A stretch of DNA of 64,000 nucleotides from Natronococcus sp. CG52 (GTDB lineage Archaea; Halobacteriota; Halobacteria; Halobacteriales; Natrialbaceae): the NCBI RefSeq assembly GCF_023913515.1, contig NZ_CP099391.1, positions 1,054,001 through 1,118,000 of the forward strand. Direction: 5' to 3'. The notes below the pieces were generated by a model. That model saw only the letters and a list, made by a program, of their open reading frames with translations, had not been told where the DNA came from and did no database searches. A program made the position numbers and the translations under genes. Shown here one piece after another: positions 49,939 to 59,233 of the stretch (within the stretch, counting starts at the first letter, position 1; every line of letters starts with the position of its first letter).

Positions 49939-52900
49939 GCGGCAAGAGTCCGGGAAGCTACGTCGACGACGCGGAGACGGAGCGGCGTCCGACGCCGGTC
50001 GAACGGCTCCCGTCGGTGCCGGACGTCACCGATCCGCGGCCGAGCACGCCGCTCACCGAGCAGTTCGAGACCGGTACCGCCAACGACCCCGACGTCACGA
50101 GCGACGGCGACCGAATGACCCACCTCACGGTGGACGGCACCGCGACGGCGGTGTCGCCGGGATCGACGATCATCGACGCGCTCGAGTCGACGGAGACGAG
50201 CGACGAGGTAGCGGCGCTCTGCTACTACGACCGGGACACGGAACAGGCCGACCAGATCGGGCCGCGGGGCGAGTGCCGGACGTGCACCGTCCAGACGGAC
50301 GAACACGGCCTCGTTCCGGCCTGCTCGTTTCCGGCCGAGGACGGCCTGACGGTCCGGACCGACGCCGACGACGCGGCCGAGGCGCGGGAGGTGAACCTCG
50401 ATCTCCAGCTGTCGGACCACAATCTGCGCTGTACGACCTGCGGGCAGAACGGCCGCTGCGAACTCCAGGACACGTCCATCGAGCAGGACGTCGAGGAGCC
50501 CCGCTGGGACGTCTTCGAGGACCGCGACCAGTACGAACCGCTCGACGACACGTCGTCTGCCATCCAGATCGACCGCAACAAGTGCATCCTCTGTAACCGC
50601 TGCGTCGAGGCCTGCAACGACGTGCAGGTCGAGGGCGTCCTCCGCATGGAGGGCAACGGCCAGGACACCCGCATCGCCTTCCAGAACGGCGAGGAGACGT
50701 TCGACGACTCCACCTGCGTCTCCTGCGGTCACTGCGCCACCGTCTGTCCGACCGGCGCGCTGGTCGAACAGGGCCTGACCGACGCCGCGACGATGCCCTT
50801 GCCCGGGTTCACCCAGGAGAACTCCATCGGGAAGGTCCTCGAGAGCCCGAAGGCGGAGACGGCCGACCGGACGGAGGCCCCGAACCGCGACATTCCCTAC
50901 GACCTCGAGGACGCGGCCGAGGATCGCTCGGGAATCGCCCGCTTCATGTCGATCGCCAAGGCACGCGCCGTTGACGCGAAGCGCCACGCCGGCGACGCCG
51001 CGAAGGGGGTCGGCGACCGCGCGCTCAAGGAGGTCGAACACGTCGCCGAGGAGATCGCCAGCGAGACGATGTCGGCCGGACAGCTGTTCAACGTCGCGAC
51101 GACCGTCGGCGACGCGCGCCTCTCGCGGGTCACGAAGGCCGAGACCACCTGCAACTACTGCGCGGTGGGCTGTCGCTTCGACCTCTACGGCAAGGACGGC
51201 GAGGTGCTCGGCGTCAGACCCGCCGACCCCGACTCGACGCCGGCGAACGACTTCTCCACCTGCGTGAAGGGGAAGTTCGGCTACGACTACGTGGACGCCG
51301 CCGACCGACTCGAGACGCCGCTGATCCGGAAGGAAGACGCCCCCGACGGCCCCGTCGGCCGCGACGGCTTCCGCGAAGCCACGTGGGAGGAAGCGCTCGA
51401 GCGCGTCTACGAGGGGCTCTCGGAGGTTCGAGACGAGTACGGCCCCGAGGCGCTCTCGGTCATCTCGTCGTCGAAGACGACCAACGAGGAGAACTTCCTC
51501 AACCAGAAGTTCGCCCGGCAGGTGCTCGGAACGCCCCACGTCGACAACTGCGCCCGGCTCTGTCACTCCTCGACGGTGGCGGGGCTGCAGCAGACGGTCG
51601 GCTACGGGGCGATGACCAACCGGATCAACGAGGACATCGGCAAGACCGACTGTTACCTCATCACCGGCTCGAACACGACCGAATCCCACCCCGTTCTCGC
51701 CACGCGAATCAAGCAGAACGTCCGCGACGGCGCGGACCTCATCGTCTTCGATCCGCGCGAGATCGGCATGGCCGAGCACGCCGACCAGTACGTCCGGACG
51801 ACCCCCGGCGAGGACGTGGCGTGGATCAACGGGATGATCCGGTACATCGTCGAGAACGACCTCCACGACGAGGAGTTCGTCGAGGAGCGGACGAAGCACT
51901 TCGACGACCTGGTCGAGAAGGTCGAGCCGTTCACGCCCGAGAAGGTCGAGGAGCTGACGGCCGTCCCCGCCGAGGAGCTGAAGAAGGCCGCCGAGACGAT
52001 CGCCACCGCTGACACCTGTATCTTCGGCTGGGCGATGGGGCTGACCCAGCACACCACCGGGACGCGGAACGTGCTGGCAATCGCCGACCTCGCGCTGGTG
52101 ACGGGCCACCTCGGCAAGCCCCGCGCCGGGCTCTCGCCGTTCCGCGGGCAGAACAACGTCCAGGGCGGCGGCGGCGACATGGGACCGGCCCCGCACACCC
52201 TCCCCGGCTACCAGGACCTCGGCGACGACGAGGTGCTGGACAAGTTCGAGGACGAGTGGGGCGTCCGCCCGCCGAACGACATTGGCCTTCGGCTCCCCGA
52301 ACAGTTCCACGCCATCTCCGACCGGGACCTCCGCGGGATGTTCATCATGGGCGAGAACCCCGTCCTCTCGGAGCCGGACGTCGACAACGTCGAGGGAGCG
52401 CTGCGAAAGATCGACTTCCTCGCCGTCCAGGACATCTTCCTGACCGAAACGGGCGAGTACGCGGACGTGATCCTCCCGGCCGCGTCCGCCGCCGAGAAGA
52501 ACGGCACGTTCACGAACACGGAGCGCCGGATCCAGCGCGTCCGCCCCGCCGTCGACTCGCCGGGGAAGGCGAAGGCGGACCACGAGATCCTCACCCAGCT
52601 CGCCAGGCGGTTCGGCTACGACTGGGACTACGATTCGCCGGCCGACGTGATGGACGAGATCAAGGAGTTAGTTCCCATCTACGGCGGCGTCACCTACGAG
52701 CGCCTCGAGGAGGAGACGAAGGGCATCCAGTGGCCCTGCTTCGACGAGGACGATCCGGGGACGCCGTACCTCTACGAGGACGAGTTCAACTTCGAGGACG
52801 GGAAGGCGCGGTTCGTCCCCGCCGACTACGCGAGTCCGCCGGCCATGCCCGACGAGGAGTACCCGCTCACGCTCTCCTCCGGGCGGGTGCTCTACCACTG

Positions 52901-53306
52901 GCACACCGGCACGATGACCCGCCGGGTCGGGACGCTGATGGACCACGTTCCGGAGAGCTTCATCACCATCCACCCTGAGATGGCCGACCAGCTGGGAATC
53001 AGCGACCAGGAGTACGTCCGGGTCCAGTCGCGACAGGGCGAGATCGTCGTAAAGGCGAACGTCGAGGACACGTCCGACCCCGGCGTCGTCTTCATTCCGA
53101 TGCACTTCCCGCAGGGGGCGATCAACAAGCTCACCCAGCACGAACTCGATCCGACGTCGTACATCCCGCAGTACAAGGTGACGAGCGTCCGCGTCACGCC
53201 GCTCGAGATCGACCCCGAGGAGGCGGCCAACGTCGTCTCTCCGACGCCGGGCCAGCTCGAGGGCCAGGACGGCGACCCCGAGGAGGTCGGCGGCCGCCGC
53301 GACTGA
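49935..53306 (+). CDS. fdhA: Formate dehydrogenase catalytic subunit (Mo/W-bis-MGD, NuoG-like N-terminus)
   Basis: The 1123-residue protein has, in order: a 2Fe-2S ferredoxin domain (CYYDR from residue 96, GECRTCTVQ), a His-Cys cluster (HNLRCTTCGQNGRCELQ), and two 4Fe-4S clusters (CILCNRCVEACND from 217; CVSCGHCATVCPTGA from 261). The molybdopterin catalytic part starts with a 4Fe-4S site CNYCAVGCRFDLYGK (from 406). The active-site Cys is Cys543 in CARLCHSSTVAGLQQ, the position held by selenocysteine in some formate dehydrogenases. SSGRVLYHWHTGTMTRRVG begins the C-terminal cofactor-binding domain. No Tat signal, so cytosolic. It overlaps the NuoF-like gene by ATGA. Confidence 0.93.
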   Translation: MSGKSPGSYVDDAETERRPTPVERLPSVPDVTDPRPSTPLTEQFETGTANDPDVTSDGDRMTHLTVDGTATAVSPGSTIIDALESTETSDEVAALCYYDRDTEQADQIGPRGECRTCTVQTDEHGLVPACSFPAEDGLTVRTDADDAAEAREVNLDLQLSDHNLRCTTCGQNGRCELQDTSIEQDVEEPRWDVFEDRDQYEPLDDTSSAIQIDRNKCILCNRCVEACNDVQVEGVLRMEGNGQDTRIAFQNGEETFDDSTCVSCGHCATVCPTGALVEQGLTDAATMPLPGFTQENSIGKVLESPKAETADRTEAPNRDIPYDLEDAAEDRSGIARFMSIAKARAVDAKRHAGDAAKGVGDRALKEVEHVAEEIASETMSAGQLFNVATTVGDARLSRVTKAETTCNYCAVGCRFDLYGKDGEVLGVRPADPDSTPANDFSTCVKGKFGYDYVDAADRLETPLIRKEDAPDGPVGRDGFREATWEEALERVYEGLSEVRDEYGPEALSVISSSKTTNEENFLNQKFARQVLGTPHVDNCARLCHSSTVAGLQQTVGYGAMTNRINEDIGKTDCYLITGSNTTESHPVLATRIKQNVRDGADLIVFDPREIGMAEHADQYVRTTPGEDVAWINGMIRYIVENDLHDEEFVEERTKHFDDLVEKVEPFTPEKVEELTAVPAEELKKAAETIATADTCIFGWAMGLTQHTTGTRNVLAIADLALVTGHLGKPRAGLSPFRGQNNVQGGGGDMGPAPHTLPGYQDLGDDEVLDKFEDEWGVRPPNDIGLRLPEQFHAISDRDLRGMFIMGENPVLSEPDVDNVEGALRKIDFLAVQDIFLTETGEYADVILPAASAAEKNGTFTNTERRIQRVRPAVDSPGKAKADHEILTQLARRFGYDWDYDSPADVMDEIKELVPIYGGVTYERLEEETKGIQWPCFDEDDPGTPYLYEDEFNFEDGKARFVPADYASPPAMPDEEYPLTLSSGRVLYHWHTGTMTRRVGTLMDHVPESFITIHPEMADQLGISDQEYVRVQSRQGEIVVKANVEDTSDPGVVFIPMHFPQGAINKLTQHELDPTSYIPQYKVTSVRVTPLEIDPEEAANVVSPTPGQLEGQDGDPEEVGGRRD

Positions 53307-53371
53307 GCGCGGGCGGTCAGGACTCCCTCGAGGCTAGAATCGCAAAGTCGATCCCGTCACGTCGTACGCGT

Positions 53372-53465
53372 ATGCTATCCGCAGTCGTGACGGGATCCTC
53401 GAGAGGAGTCGACAGCGCGGTCGCGCGTCGCTTCGCCGCGGACGGGTACGACGTCGCCGTGAACG
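53372..53465 (+). pseudogene. 5' remnant of a short-chain dehydrogenase gene
   Basis: The frame opens MLSAVVTGSSRGVDSAVARRFAA and DGYDVAVND, the first strand, cofactor loop and helix of an SDR (FabG/PhaB-like) enzyme. The loop TGSSRGIG is altered to TGSSRGVD. After about 31 residues similarity stops, where the converging MaoC gene begins. The enzyme would need about 240 residues, so this is a relic. Confidence 0.65.
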
Positions 53466-53489
53466 ACACCACTCGAGCGAGTCGGCGTT

Positions 53490-54131
53490 CTACTCCTCGG
53501 GTGCGTGGTCGATCAGGACGACCGCTTCGCCGTCGATCACCGGCTCGCCGTCCGAACGTACCGTCGTCCGGATCCGGTACCGGTTGCCGCCGAGTTCCTC
53601 GACGATCTCACAGTCGGCGGTAACCGTCGCGCCGATCTCGACCGGCGCCTGAAACTCGAGGTCCTGCGAGAGGTAGATCGTCAGGCCCGGGAATCGGGCC
53701 AGGGCTGCGCTGATGGTGCCGGCGACGAGCGTCCCGTGGGCGATCGGTCCGCCGAACTGGGTCTCTTCGGCGAACGACTCCTCCAGGTGCAGTCGGTTGG
53801 TGTCGCCGGAGACCTGGGCGAACGCCGAGACGTCGGTGTCGTCGACTGGTTTGGTGAATCGGACGTAGTCGCCGACCTCGAGGGCTTCGACGCTGTCGGT
53901 CGAGCGTTCCATCGACCACTCCCGATCGTCGTACGCGACTTCTTCGACTGCCGGCGATTCGGTCGTCGATCGCTCCTCGCTCGAGGACTGCGCGTCGGAG
54001 AGACCCATCGCTGCCAGGACCGCGTTGTTGGCCTCGACGTAGCTGTTGACGACGTGCTGGGAGATGTTCGCCCAGCGCTCGGTACTCGGTACGGAGTCGA
54101 CGGAGTCTGCCGGAGTTGGCTTACTACTCAT
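53490..54131 (-). CDS. MaoC-family (R)-specific enoyl-CoA hydratase
   Basis: A 213-residue protein with an N-terminal helical extension (RWANISQHVVNSYVEANNAV) and a hot-dog hydratase domain. The hydratase 2 motif is FAQVSGDTNRLHLEESFAEE, followed by GGPIAHGTLVAGTI; the catalytic Asp and His are in DTNRLH. Such proteins hydrate trans-2-enoyl-CoA to (R)-3-hydroxyacyl-CoA, as PhaJ does for polyhydroxyalkanoate synthesis. The SDR relic beside it (PhaB-like) fits a former PHA or acyl-CoA locus. No PHA synthase is in the window. Confidence 0.85.
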   Translation of the reverse strand: MSSKPTPADSVDSVPSTERWANISQHVVNSYVEANNAVLAAMGLSDAQSSSEERSTTESPAVEEVAYDDREWSMERSTDSVEALEVGDYVRFTKPVDDTDVSAFAQVSGDTNRLHLEESFAEETQFGGPIAHGTLVAGTISAALARFPGLTIYLSQDLEFQAPVEIGATVTADCEIVEELGGNRYRIRTTVRSDGEPVIDGEAVVLIDHAPEE

Positions 54132-54310
54132 TGATTTTCAAGTTGTGTGGATTCTCGGTGGCGCTGAGGGGCCGGCGTGTCGAACCGGGAATCGAGCGAG
54201 TCGGGCTACCACAGCGGACCCCTTGGCAACACCGCCAAACCATGTTGGCAGACCGGTCGTGAACGTTACGGTTCAGCGTGCTTTCTTCGCGGAATCGCGC
54301 GCGATCGCTC

Positions 54311-55138
54311 TTAGGTCAGGGGTAGTCGCCCCAGAAACGTCGTGCTGGCGTCGTTGAACGCTCGCGGCCGATCCTGGTTGACGAGGTGCCCGGATTCGGA
54401 CAGTTCGAGCCAGTCGCCGTCGTCGACTTCCGAAGCGATCTCGCGCCCCTGTCGCTTGACCGGCGGCGCTTCCTGCTCGCCGTGGACGACGAGCGTCGGC
54501 GTCTCGACGTGGTCCAGCGCCGGCGGCTCGAACCGGTAGAGCGCGCCGAAGACCTTCCCGAACTCCGCGCTCGAGACCTCGCCGACGGCGTCTATCGCGT
54601 CCGCTCGAACCTCGGGGTCCACCGACAGCCACCGTTGTCCGGTCGTCGCCCGGATCGAACACAGCATCGATCGGAACGTCGTCTCGGATCCCAGCATCGA
54701 CGCCGACGCCGTGATTCCGGGAAGCGGCGACAGGAACGGCTTCGTCCCCGGTGGGAGCTCGATCGGCGGCATCGACCGGACGGCGCCGCCGAGAATCGCG
54801 CCCGCCGCACGGTCCGGGTGACGGTCGAGGTATCGCTGTACGACCATCGAACCGAGCGAGAGTCCGCAGAGGATCGGCCGGTCGAGGTCGAGGTGGTCGA
54901 GAAGCGCCTCGAGATCGTCCGTAAAGAGGTCGATCGAGTACTGGTCGGGATCGGTTGCGCCGGTCCGGCCGTGTCCGCGGACGTCGAACGTGGTCGTCCG
55001 GTAGTCGGCCGCGAAGTGGTCGATCTGCGGGCGCCAGGCGCGACCGTTCATCCAGCCGCCGTGGACGAAGACCAGCGGCGGGCCGTCGCCGCGCGTATCG
55101 TACCAGAGGCTACCGTCCTCGAGCGAGAGTTCTGACAC
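54311..55138 (-). CDS. Alpha/beta hydrolase
   Basis: The 275-residue protein starts MSELSLEDGSLWYDTRGDGP. The oxyanion region is LVFVHGGWMNGRAWRPQIDH, the nucleophile elbow GLSLGSMVVQRYL, and the strand-7/Asp region TPTLVVHGEQEAPP. The catalytic His is in LSESGHLVNQDRPRAFNDAS. No signal peptide. Substrate unknown; the family includes esterases, haloperoxidases and lactonases. Confidence 0.88.
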   Translation of the reverse strand: MSELSLEDGSLWYDTRGDGPPLVFVHGGWMNGRAWRPQIDHFAADYRTTTFDVRGHGRTGATDPDQYSIDLFTDDLEALLDHLDLDRPILCGLSLGSMVVQRYLDRHPDRAAGAILGGAVRSMPPIELPPGTKPFLSPLPGITASASMLGSETTFRSMLCSIRATTGQRWLSVDPEVRADAIDAVGEVSSAEFGKVFGALYRFEPPALDHVETPTLVVHGEQEAPPVKRQGREIASEVDDGDWLELSESGHLVNQDRPRAFNDASTTFLGRLPLT

Positions 55139-55244
55139 GGATACACTCTAGCGACCGTCGCTAATAGACCTCCGGTCTTGCAACGCAGGTCGAGAAAGCG
55201 CGGACGAGAGAACGGAGCGCGCTCGGAACCGTCGTCTCCGCCCC

Positions 55245-56834
55245 CTACGAGCGGTCGTTGCCGGTCCCGAGCCGGCGCTCCCAGAAGGTCTCGAACTCCG
55301 AGTCGTCCTCGGTGAGACGCTCCCACTGGGCGAGACCGCGCTCTTCGCGCGTGCCCGGAACGGTGTTGTCGAGCAGGAGCGCTGCCAGACCGCCGACGGC
55401 CATTCCCGTCGAGCCGATGATGAAGACCGAGTCGGCGACGGCCTGGGCAGCGGCCCCGATCCAGACTTCGAGAGCGGTTCCCGCGACGAGATCCACCTCG
55501 AGCAACGGTGCGATCGTCGCCGCGAGATCGATCGCTGCGCGGAACTCGAGCGGCCCCTCGAAGTTCGCCATGTACTCGGGGACGGCGAGTCCGACGAACA
55601 TGGCGAAGCCGATGATGAACACGTTTCGGGAAGAGTCGAGATCGACGTGTTTCAGGTTCGAGATGCCGACGGCGACGATCTGGCCGAACATCGCGACGAA
55701 GAGGCCGCCGATGATCGGGTCGGGGATGGTCGCGATAAGCTGTCCGAAGTAGCCGACGAAGCCGACGACCAGCATGATGGCGGCGCCGATCTGGACGACG
55801 TACCGCGAGGCGACGCCGGTCATTCCGATGGCGCCGATGTTCTCCGAGTAGGAAGTCGAGCCGCCGGTCCCCATGATTCCGGAGAAGACGTTCATCAACC
55901 CCTCCATCCCGATTCCGTGGTTAATTCGCTTCTCGCTGGGCGCCGCGGCGCCGGTCAGGTTCGCCACCGCGTAGTAGTCGCCGATGCTCTCGACGATCGA
56001 GGCGAGAACCCCGGCGATCATCCCGATCACGAACGCCGTCGTCACCTCGGGCATCCCCCACTGGAGCGGGTGGATCGGCAGAAGTAGCTGCGTCTCCGCG
56101 ACCTGTCCGAGAGGGACGTACCCCGGGTGGCCGCCGCCGAGCATCCCTAGCGCGGAGAGCATCGCGGCAACGCCCCAGGCGATGACGAGCGCCAGAATTA
56201 CGGGATAGAGTCGGAACGCCCTGTGTTTGACCTCGAGGTACTGCGAGAAGAGGAGGATGAGCCCGAGCGTCAGGCCGAGCAGCCACCAGCTCTGGTCGGT
56301 GCCGGTGATCTGCGGGGCGTCGAACAGCGCCAGACCGATCAGCGCGATCGTCGGCGCGATGACGACCGGGGAGAGGAACCGTCGAAGCTTCCCGACCAGT
56401 CCGAGGTAGCCGAGCGCGACCTGGACGGTCGCGGCGACGATGATCGCGCCCTGTAACTGGACGAGGGCGGCCTGCCAGTCGGCACCGGAACCCGCGCCGC
56501 CGGCGGTCACGACGATGACGATGGCGAGCGCGGGGGCAAGCATCGAGAACGGCGCTCCCTGGACGATCGGATACCGGTTGCCGAACGTCGTCTGGGCGAG
56601 CGTTGCAATCCCGGAGACCACGAAGAAGGTGCCGACGAACTGCGCCGTGATGCCGGACGGCATCTCCATCGCTCCGGCGAGTAGCAGGGGAACCGCGATG
56701 TTCGCACCGACCATCGTGAGGTAGTGTTGTATCCCGAGGACGACCGATTCGTCCAGCGGCGGTCGGTCGTCGATGTCGTACTCGATTTCGCGACCGGAAC
56801 CCTCGTCGGCCGCGGCTGACTCGTCTGCAGTCAT
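55245..56834 (-). CDS. Xanthine/uracil permease (NCS2 family)
   Basis: A 529-residue membrane protein with about 12-14 helices. Signatures include VLGIQHYLTMVGANIAVPLL, NRYPIVQGAPFSMLAPALAI, the conserved VIGMIAGVLASIVESIGDYY and NVFSGIMGTGGSTSYSENIG, then IGAAIMLVVGFVGYFGQLIA. The family imports uracil, xanthine or related nucleobases with protons or cations. The exact base is not determinable by eye. The charged N-terminal tail is typical of haloarchaeal members. Confidence 0.92.
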   Translation of the reverse strand: MTADESAAADEGSGREIEYDIDDRPPLDESVVLGIQHYLTMVGANIAVPLLLAGAMEMPSGITAQFVGTFFVVSGIATLAQTTFGNRYPIVQGAPFSMLAPALAIVIVVTAGGAGSGADWQAALVQLQGAIIVAATVQVALGYLGLVGKLRRFLSPVVIAPTIALIGLALFDAPQITGTDQSWWLLGLTLGLILLFSQYLEVKHRAFRLYPVILALVIAWGVAAMLSALGMLGGGHPGYVPLGQVAETQLLLPIHPLQWGMPEVTTAFVIGMIAGVLASIVESIGDYYAVANLTGAAAPSEKRINHGIGMEGLMNVFSGIMGTGGSTSYSENIGAIGMTGVASRYVVQIGAAIMLVVGFVGYFGQLIATIPDPIIGGLFVAMFGQIVAVGISNLKHVDLDSSRNVFIIGFAMFVGLAVPEYMANFEGPLEFRAAIDLAATIAPLLEVDLVAGTALEVWIGAAAQAVADSVFIIGSTGMAVGGLAALLLDNTVPGTREERGLAQWERLTEDDSEFETFWERRLGTGNDRS

Positions 56835-56985
56835 TCGTCGTCGGATAACGGAAGAGCCGGCTCAAATGGGTGTTGATCCGGTTTCGAGCGGCCCGATTCC
56901 GCACCATTGATACGCGGCGAGACCTCCGGAGTGCGTCGACTGCTAGTCGAATCAGTTTTCGGTAGTGCCCGTCGCGACTCACGAG

Positions 56986-59199
56986 TCAGTGCGACCGTTC
57001 GTCTGCGGCCCGGTCGGCAGCGGCGCGCACCGTTTCGGCGGACAGCGACGAGAGCGGGACGAGGTCTCCGTCGGTTTCGTCGGCGACCAGTTCGGAGAGC
57101 CCGGCGCGGGAGTCGTCGCCGGCGTCGACGACCACCACGCGCGTTCCCGACCTCCGCAACGCGCGAGCGGCCCGTCGGGTCGTTTCGGTCGGGCTGCCGT
57201 CGGCCACGTTCGCGCGCCCGTCGGTCACGAGGACGACGACCGCGGCGTCCGTCTCCGCGCGCTCGAGGACGGTTCGCGCGGTCTCGAGGCCCGCCGGAAG
57301 CGGCGTCCGATCGCCCGACGGGAGTTCCTTGAGGTGGCGCGCGGCGAGGCCGACGTTGTCGGTCGGCGGCAACAGCACGTCGGCGTCCTCGCCCGCGAAG
57401 GCGACGAACGCGACCTGATCCCGGTGTTCGTAACTGTTCCGTAACAGGTCGAGGACGACGCCCTTGGCGGTGCGCATCGCCGGCCGCATCGAGGCGCTGG
57501 CGTCGACGGCGAAGACGATCGTCACCGAGGTCTCGCCGGTGCGAACCGACTGGCGGAGATCTCGCTTCTCGACTCGCGAGTCACCGCGAGCCGCGGCCGA
57601 GCGAACCGATGCGGCCGCGTCGATGGGGCCGTTACCCGAGGCGGGTTCCGTTCGGACGCGAGCGCCGCGGTTGTCGACGCTCGGTGCCGCGTCCGCTCGC
57701 GACCCGCCCGCTCCCGAGGCGTTCCGGTTTTCGGCTTCCGGTGACTCGAGGTCCGGCGCCTTCGCCTCGCCGACGCCGGCGACTTCGGCTCGCTGCTGGC
57801 CGGGAATCAGCGGCTGGGCTTCGTCGTCCTCCTCGCCGTCTCCGCCGTTCTCGTCGTCGCCTGATCCCTCGCCCGAGTCGTCGGAACCGGAGTCGGTACC
57901 CTCGTCTCCACCCGTCCGTGAAGGCGACGGCTCGCCCCCGGACGGCCGTTCGGCGCCGTCGAAGTCGTCCGATTCGGCGCCGGTACCGTCGCCCGATCCA
58001 TCGGATTCGTCCCCTCCGTTTCCGGACCCGGTATCGTCGGCGGAATCACCGCCGCGGCGCTCGCCGCCGCCCCCGTTTCCCGTGTCACCGTCGTCACGCT
58101 CGTCTTCGGCCTCGCTCTCGCCGGATCCTTCACCGTCGTTCTCACCTTCGCTACCCTCCTCGTCGGCGGACTCCTCGTCGAAGCGGTCCTCGAGCAACTC
58201 CTCGAGGTCCGGTTCGTCCTCGAACGGCGTGCTCCGGAGTCGGTGGGGGAGCGCGTAGGTCGCGGCCTCGTAGACGTCCGACTCGATGACCGTCGTTCGC
58301 CCCTCGAGCGCGGCGAGGGTCGTCGCGGTGCGGGCGGTCGCCACGTCGCCGCGGTGGCCGTCGACGCCCGCCTCGAGGCAGAGTTCGGCGATCTCTTCCT
58401 TGAACTCGTTCGGGAGGGCGACGCTCGAGAGCAGGTCGCGAGCCTCGACCAACTCGTTCCGGAGTTCCTCGACGTCGGCGACGTCCGTCGCCCGGTCGGC
58501 GTCCCCGTCGCCGGCGAGCGCCCGGTCGATGATCTCGACCCGGTCGTCGATCTCCCGGCAGCCCTCGACCGTCGCCTGGAGGGCGAACCGATCCCGCAAC
58601 TGGGGCCGGAGGTCGCCTTCCTCCGGATTCATCGTCCCGATCAGCGTGAAGTTCGCGGGGTGGGAGACGCTCACCCCGTCTCGCTCGACCGTGTTGACGC
58701 CGCTCGCGGCCGAATCGAGAACGACGTCGACGAGGTGGTCGTCGAGGAGGTTGACCTCGTCGACGTAGAGGATTCCGCGGTTCGCGCGGGCCAGCAGGCC
58801 GGGATCGAAATCGGCCTCGCCGGCCAGCGCGTCCTCGACCGAGAGGGCCCCGACGACCCGGTCTCGAGTCGCCCCCAGGGGGAGGGTGACGAGCGGAACG
58901 GGACGCGTCTCGATCGGCAACGCTTCGAAGTCGCGCTCGCGGCAGTCCTCGCACTGCAGGCTCGAGTCGTCGGGCGCACAGCCGTACCGACAGTCCGCGA
59001 CGGCCCGCTGGGTAGGCAGTAGATCGACGAGTCCGCGGACGGCGGTCGACTTCGCGGTTCCCTTCTCGCCGACGATCAGCGCGCCGTCGAGGCCGTCGTT
59101 GGCCGCGACGGTCAACAGGACTCGCTTCAGTTCTGACTGCCCGACGATCGCCGGAAAGGGGATCGACGACAGTTTTTTGCCCCCGGCGTTTGCAACCAT
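56986..59199 (-). CDS. Fused ChlI-ChlD-type chelatase ATPase (probable cobaltochelatase partner)
   Basis: A 737-residue AAA+ plus VWA protein. It has IVGQSELKRVLLTVAANDGL, Walker A VGEKGTAKSTAV (about 44-55), Walker B GILYVDEVNLLDDHLVDVVL, and TLIGTMNPEEGDLRPQLRDR with sensor 1. A 170-residue acidic Gly/Ser/Asp linker follows, then a VWA domain with MIDAS motif DASASM (near 563), TPLPAGLETA and LVTDGRANV. It combines the I and D subunits of Mg- or Co-chelatase on one chain. Divergence from cobN across 34 bases supports cobalt insertion. The ATG at 59199 is chosen. Confidence 0.9.
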   Translation of the reverse strand: MVANAGGKKLSSIPFPAIVGQSELKRVLLTVAANDGLDGALIVGEKGTAKSTAVRGLVDLLPTQRAVADCRYGCAPDDSSLQCEDCRERDFEALPIETRPVPLVTLPLGATRDRVVGALSVEDALAGEADFDPGLLARANRGILYVDEVNLLDDHLVDVVLDSAASGVNTVERDGVSVSHPANFTLIGTMNPEEGDLRPQLRDRFALQATVEGCREIDDRVEIIDRALAGDGDADRATDVADVEELRNELVEARDLLSSVALPNEFKEEIAELCLEAGVDGHRGDVATARTATTLAALEGRTTVIESDVYEAATYALPHRLRSTPFEDEPDLEELLEDRFDEESADEEGSEGENDGEGSGESEAEDERDDGDTGNGGGGERRGGDSADDTGSGNGGDESDGSGDGTGAESDDFDGAERPSGGEPSPSRTGGDEGTDSGSDDSGEGSGDDENGGDGEEDDEAQPLIPGQQRAEVAGVGEAKAPDLESPEAENRNASGAGGSRADAAPSVDNRGARVRTEPASGNGPIDAAASVRSAAARGDSRVEKRDLRQSVRTGETSVTIVFAVDASASMRPAMRTAKGVVLDLLRNSYEHRDQVAFVAFAGEDADVLLPPTDNVGLAARHLKELPSGDRTPLPAGLETARTVLERAETDAAVVVLVTDGRANVADGSPTETTRRAARALRRSGTRVVVVDAGDDSRAGLSELVADETDGDLVPLSSLSAETVRAAADRAADERSH

Positions 59200-59233
59200 A
59201 CTTGCGCTAATACAATAGAGGTTTAAAAAATCG
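59200..59233. promoter_or_regulatory. Compact divergent promoter of chelatase and cobN genes
   Basis: Only 34 bases separate the two start codons. The minus-strand TATA-like ttttttaaac (59221-59230) is about 26 bases from the chelatase ATG. The plus-strand ctaatac (about 59207-59213) is 24 bases from the cobN ATG. The two promoters interlock, each box lying close to the other gene's transcription start. Confidence 0.5.

Noticed and set aside
49746-52583. 945-residue frame opposite the formate dehydrogenase gene
   Set aside because: It is an antisense shadow of high-GC codons; the plus strand encodes all expected cofactor motifs.
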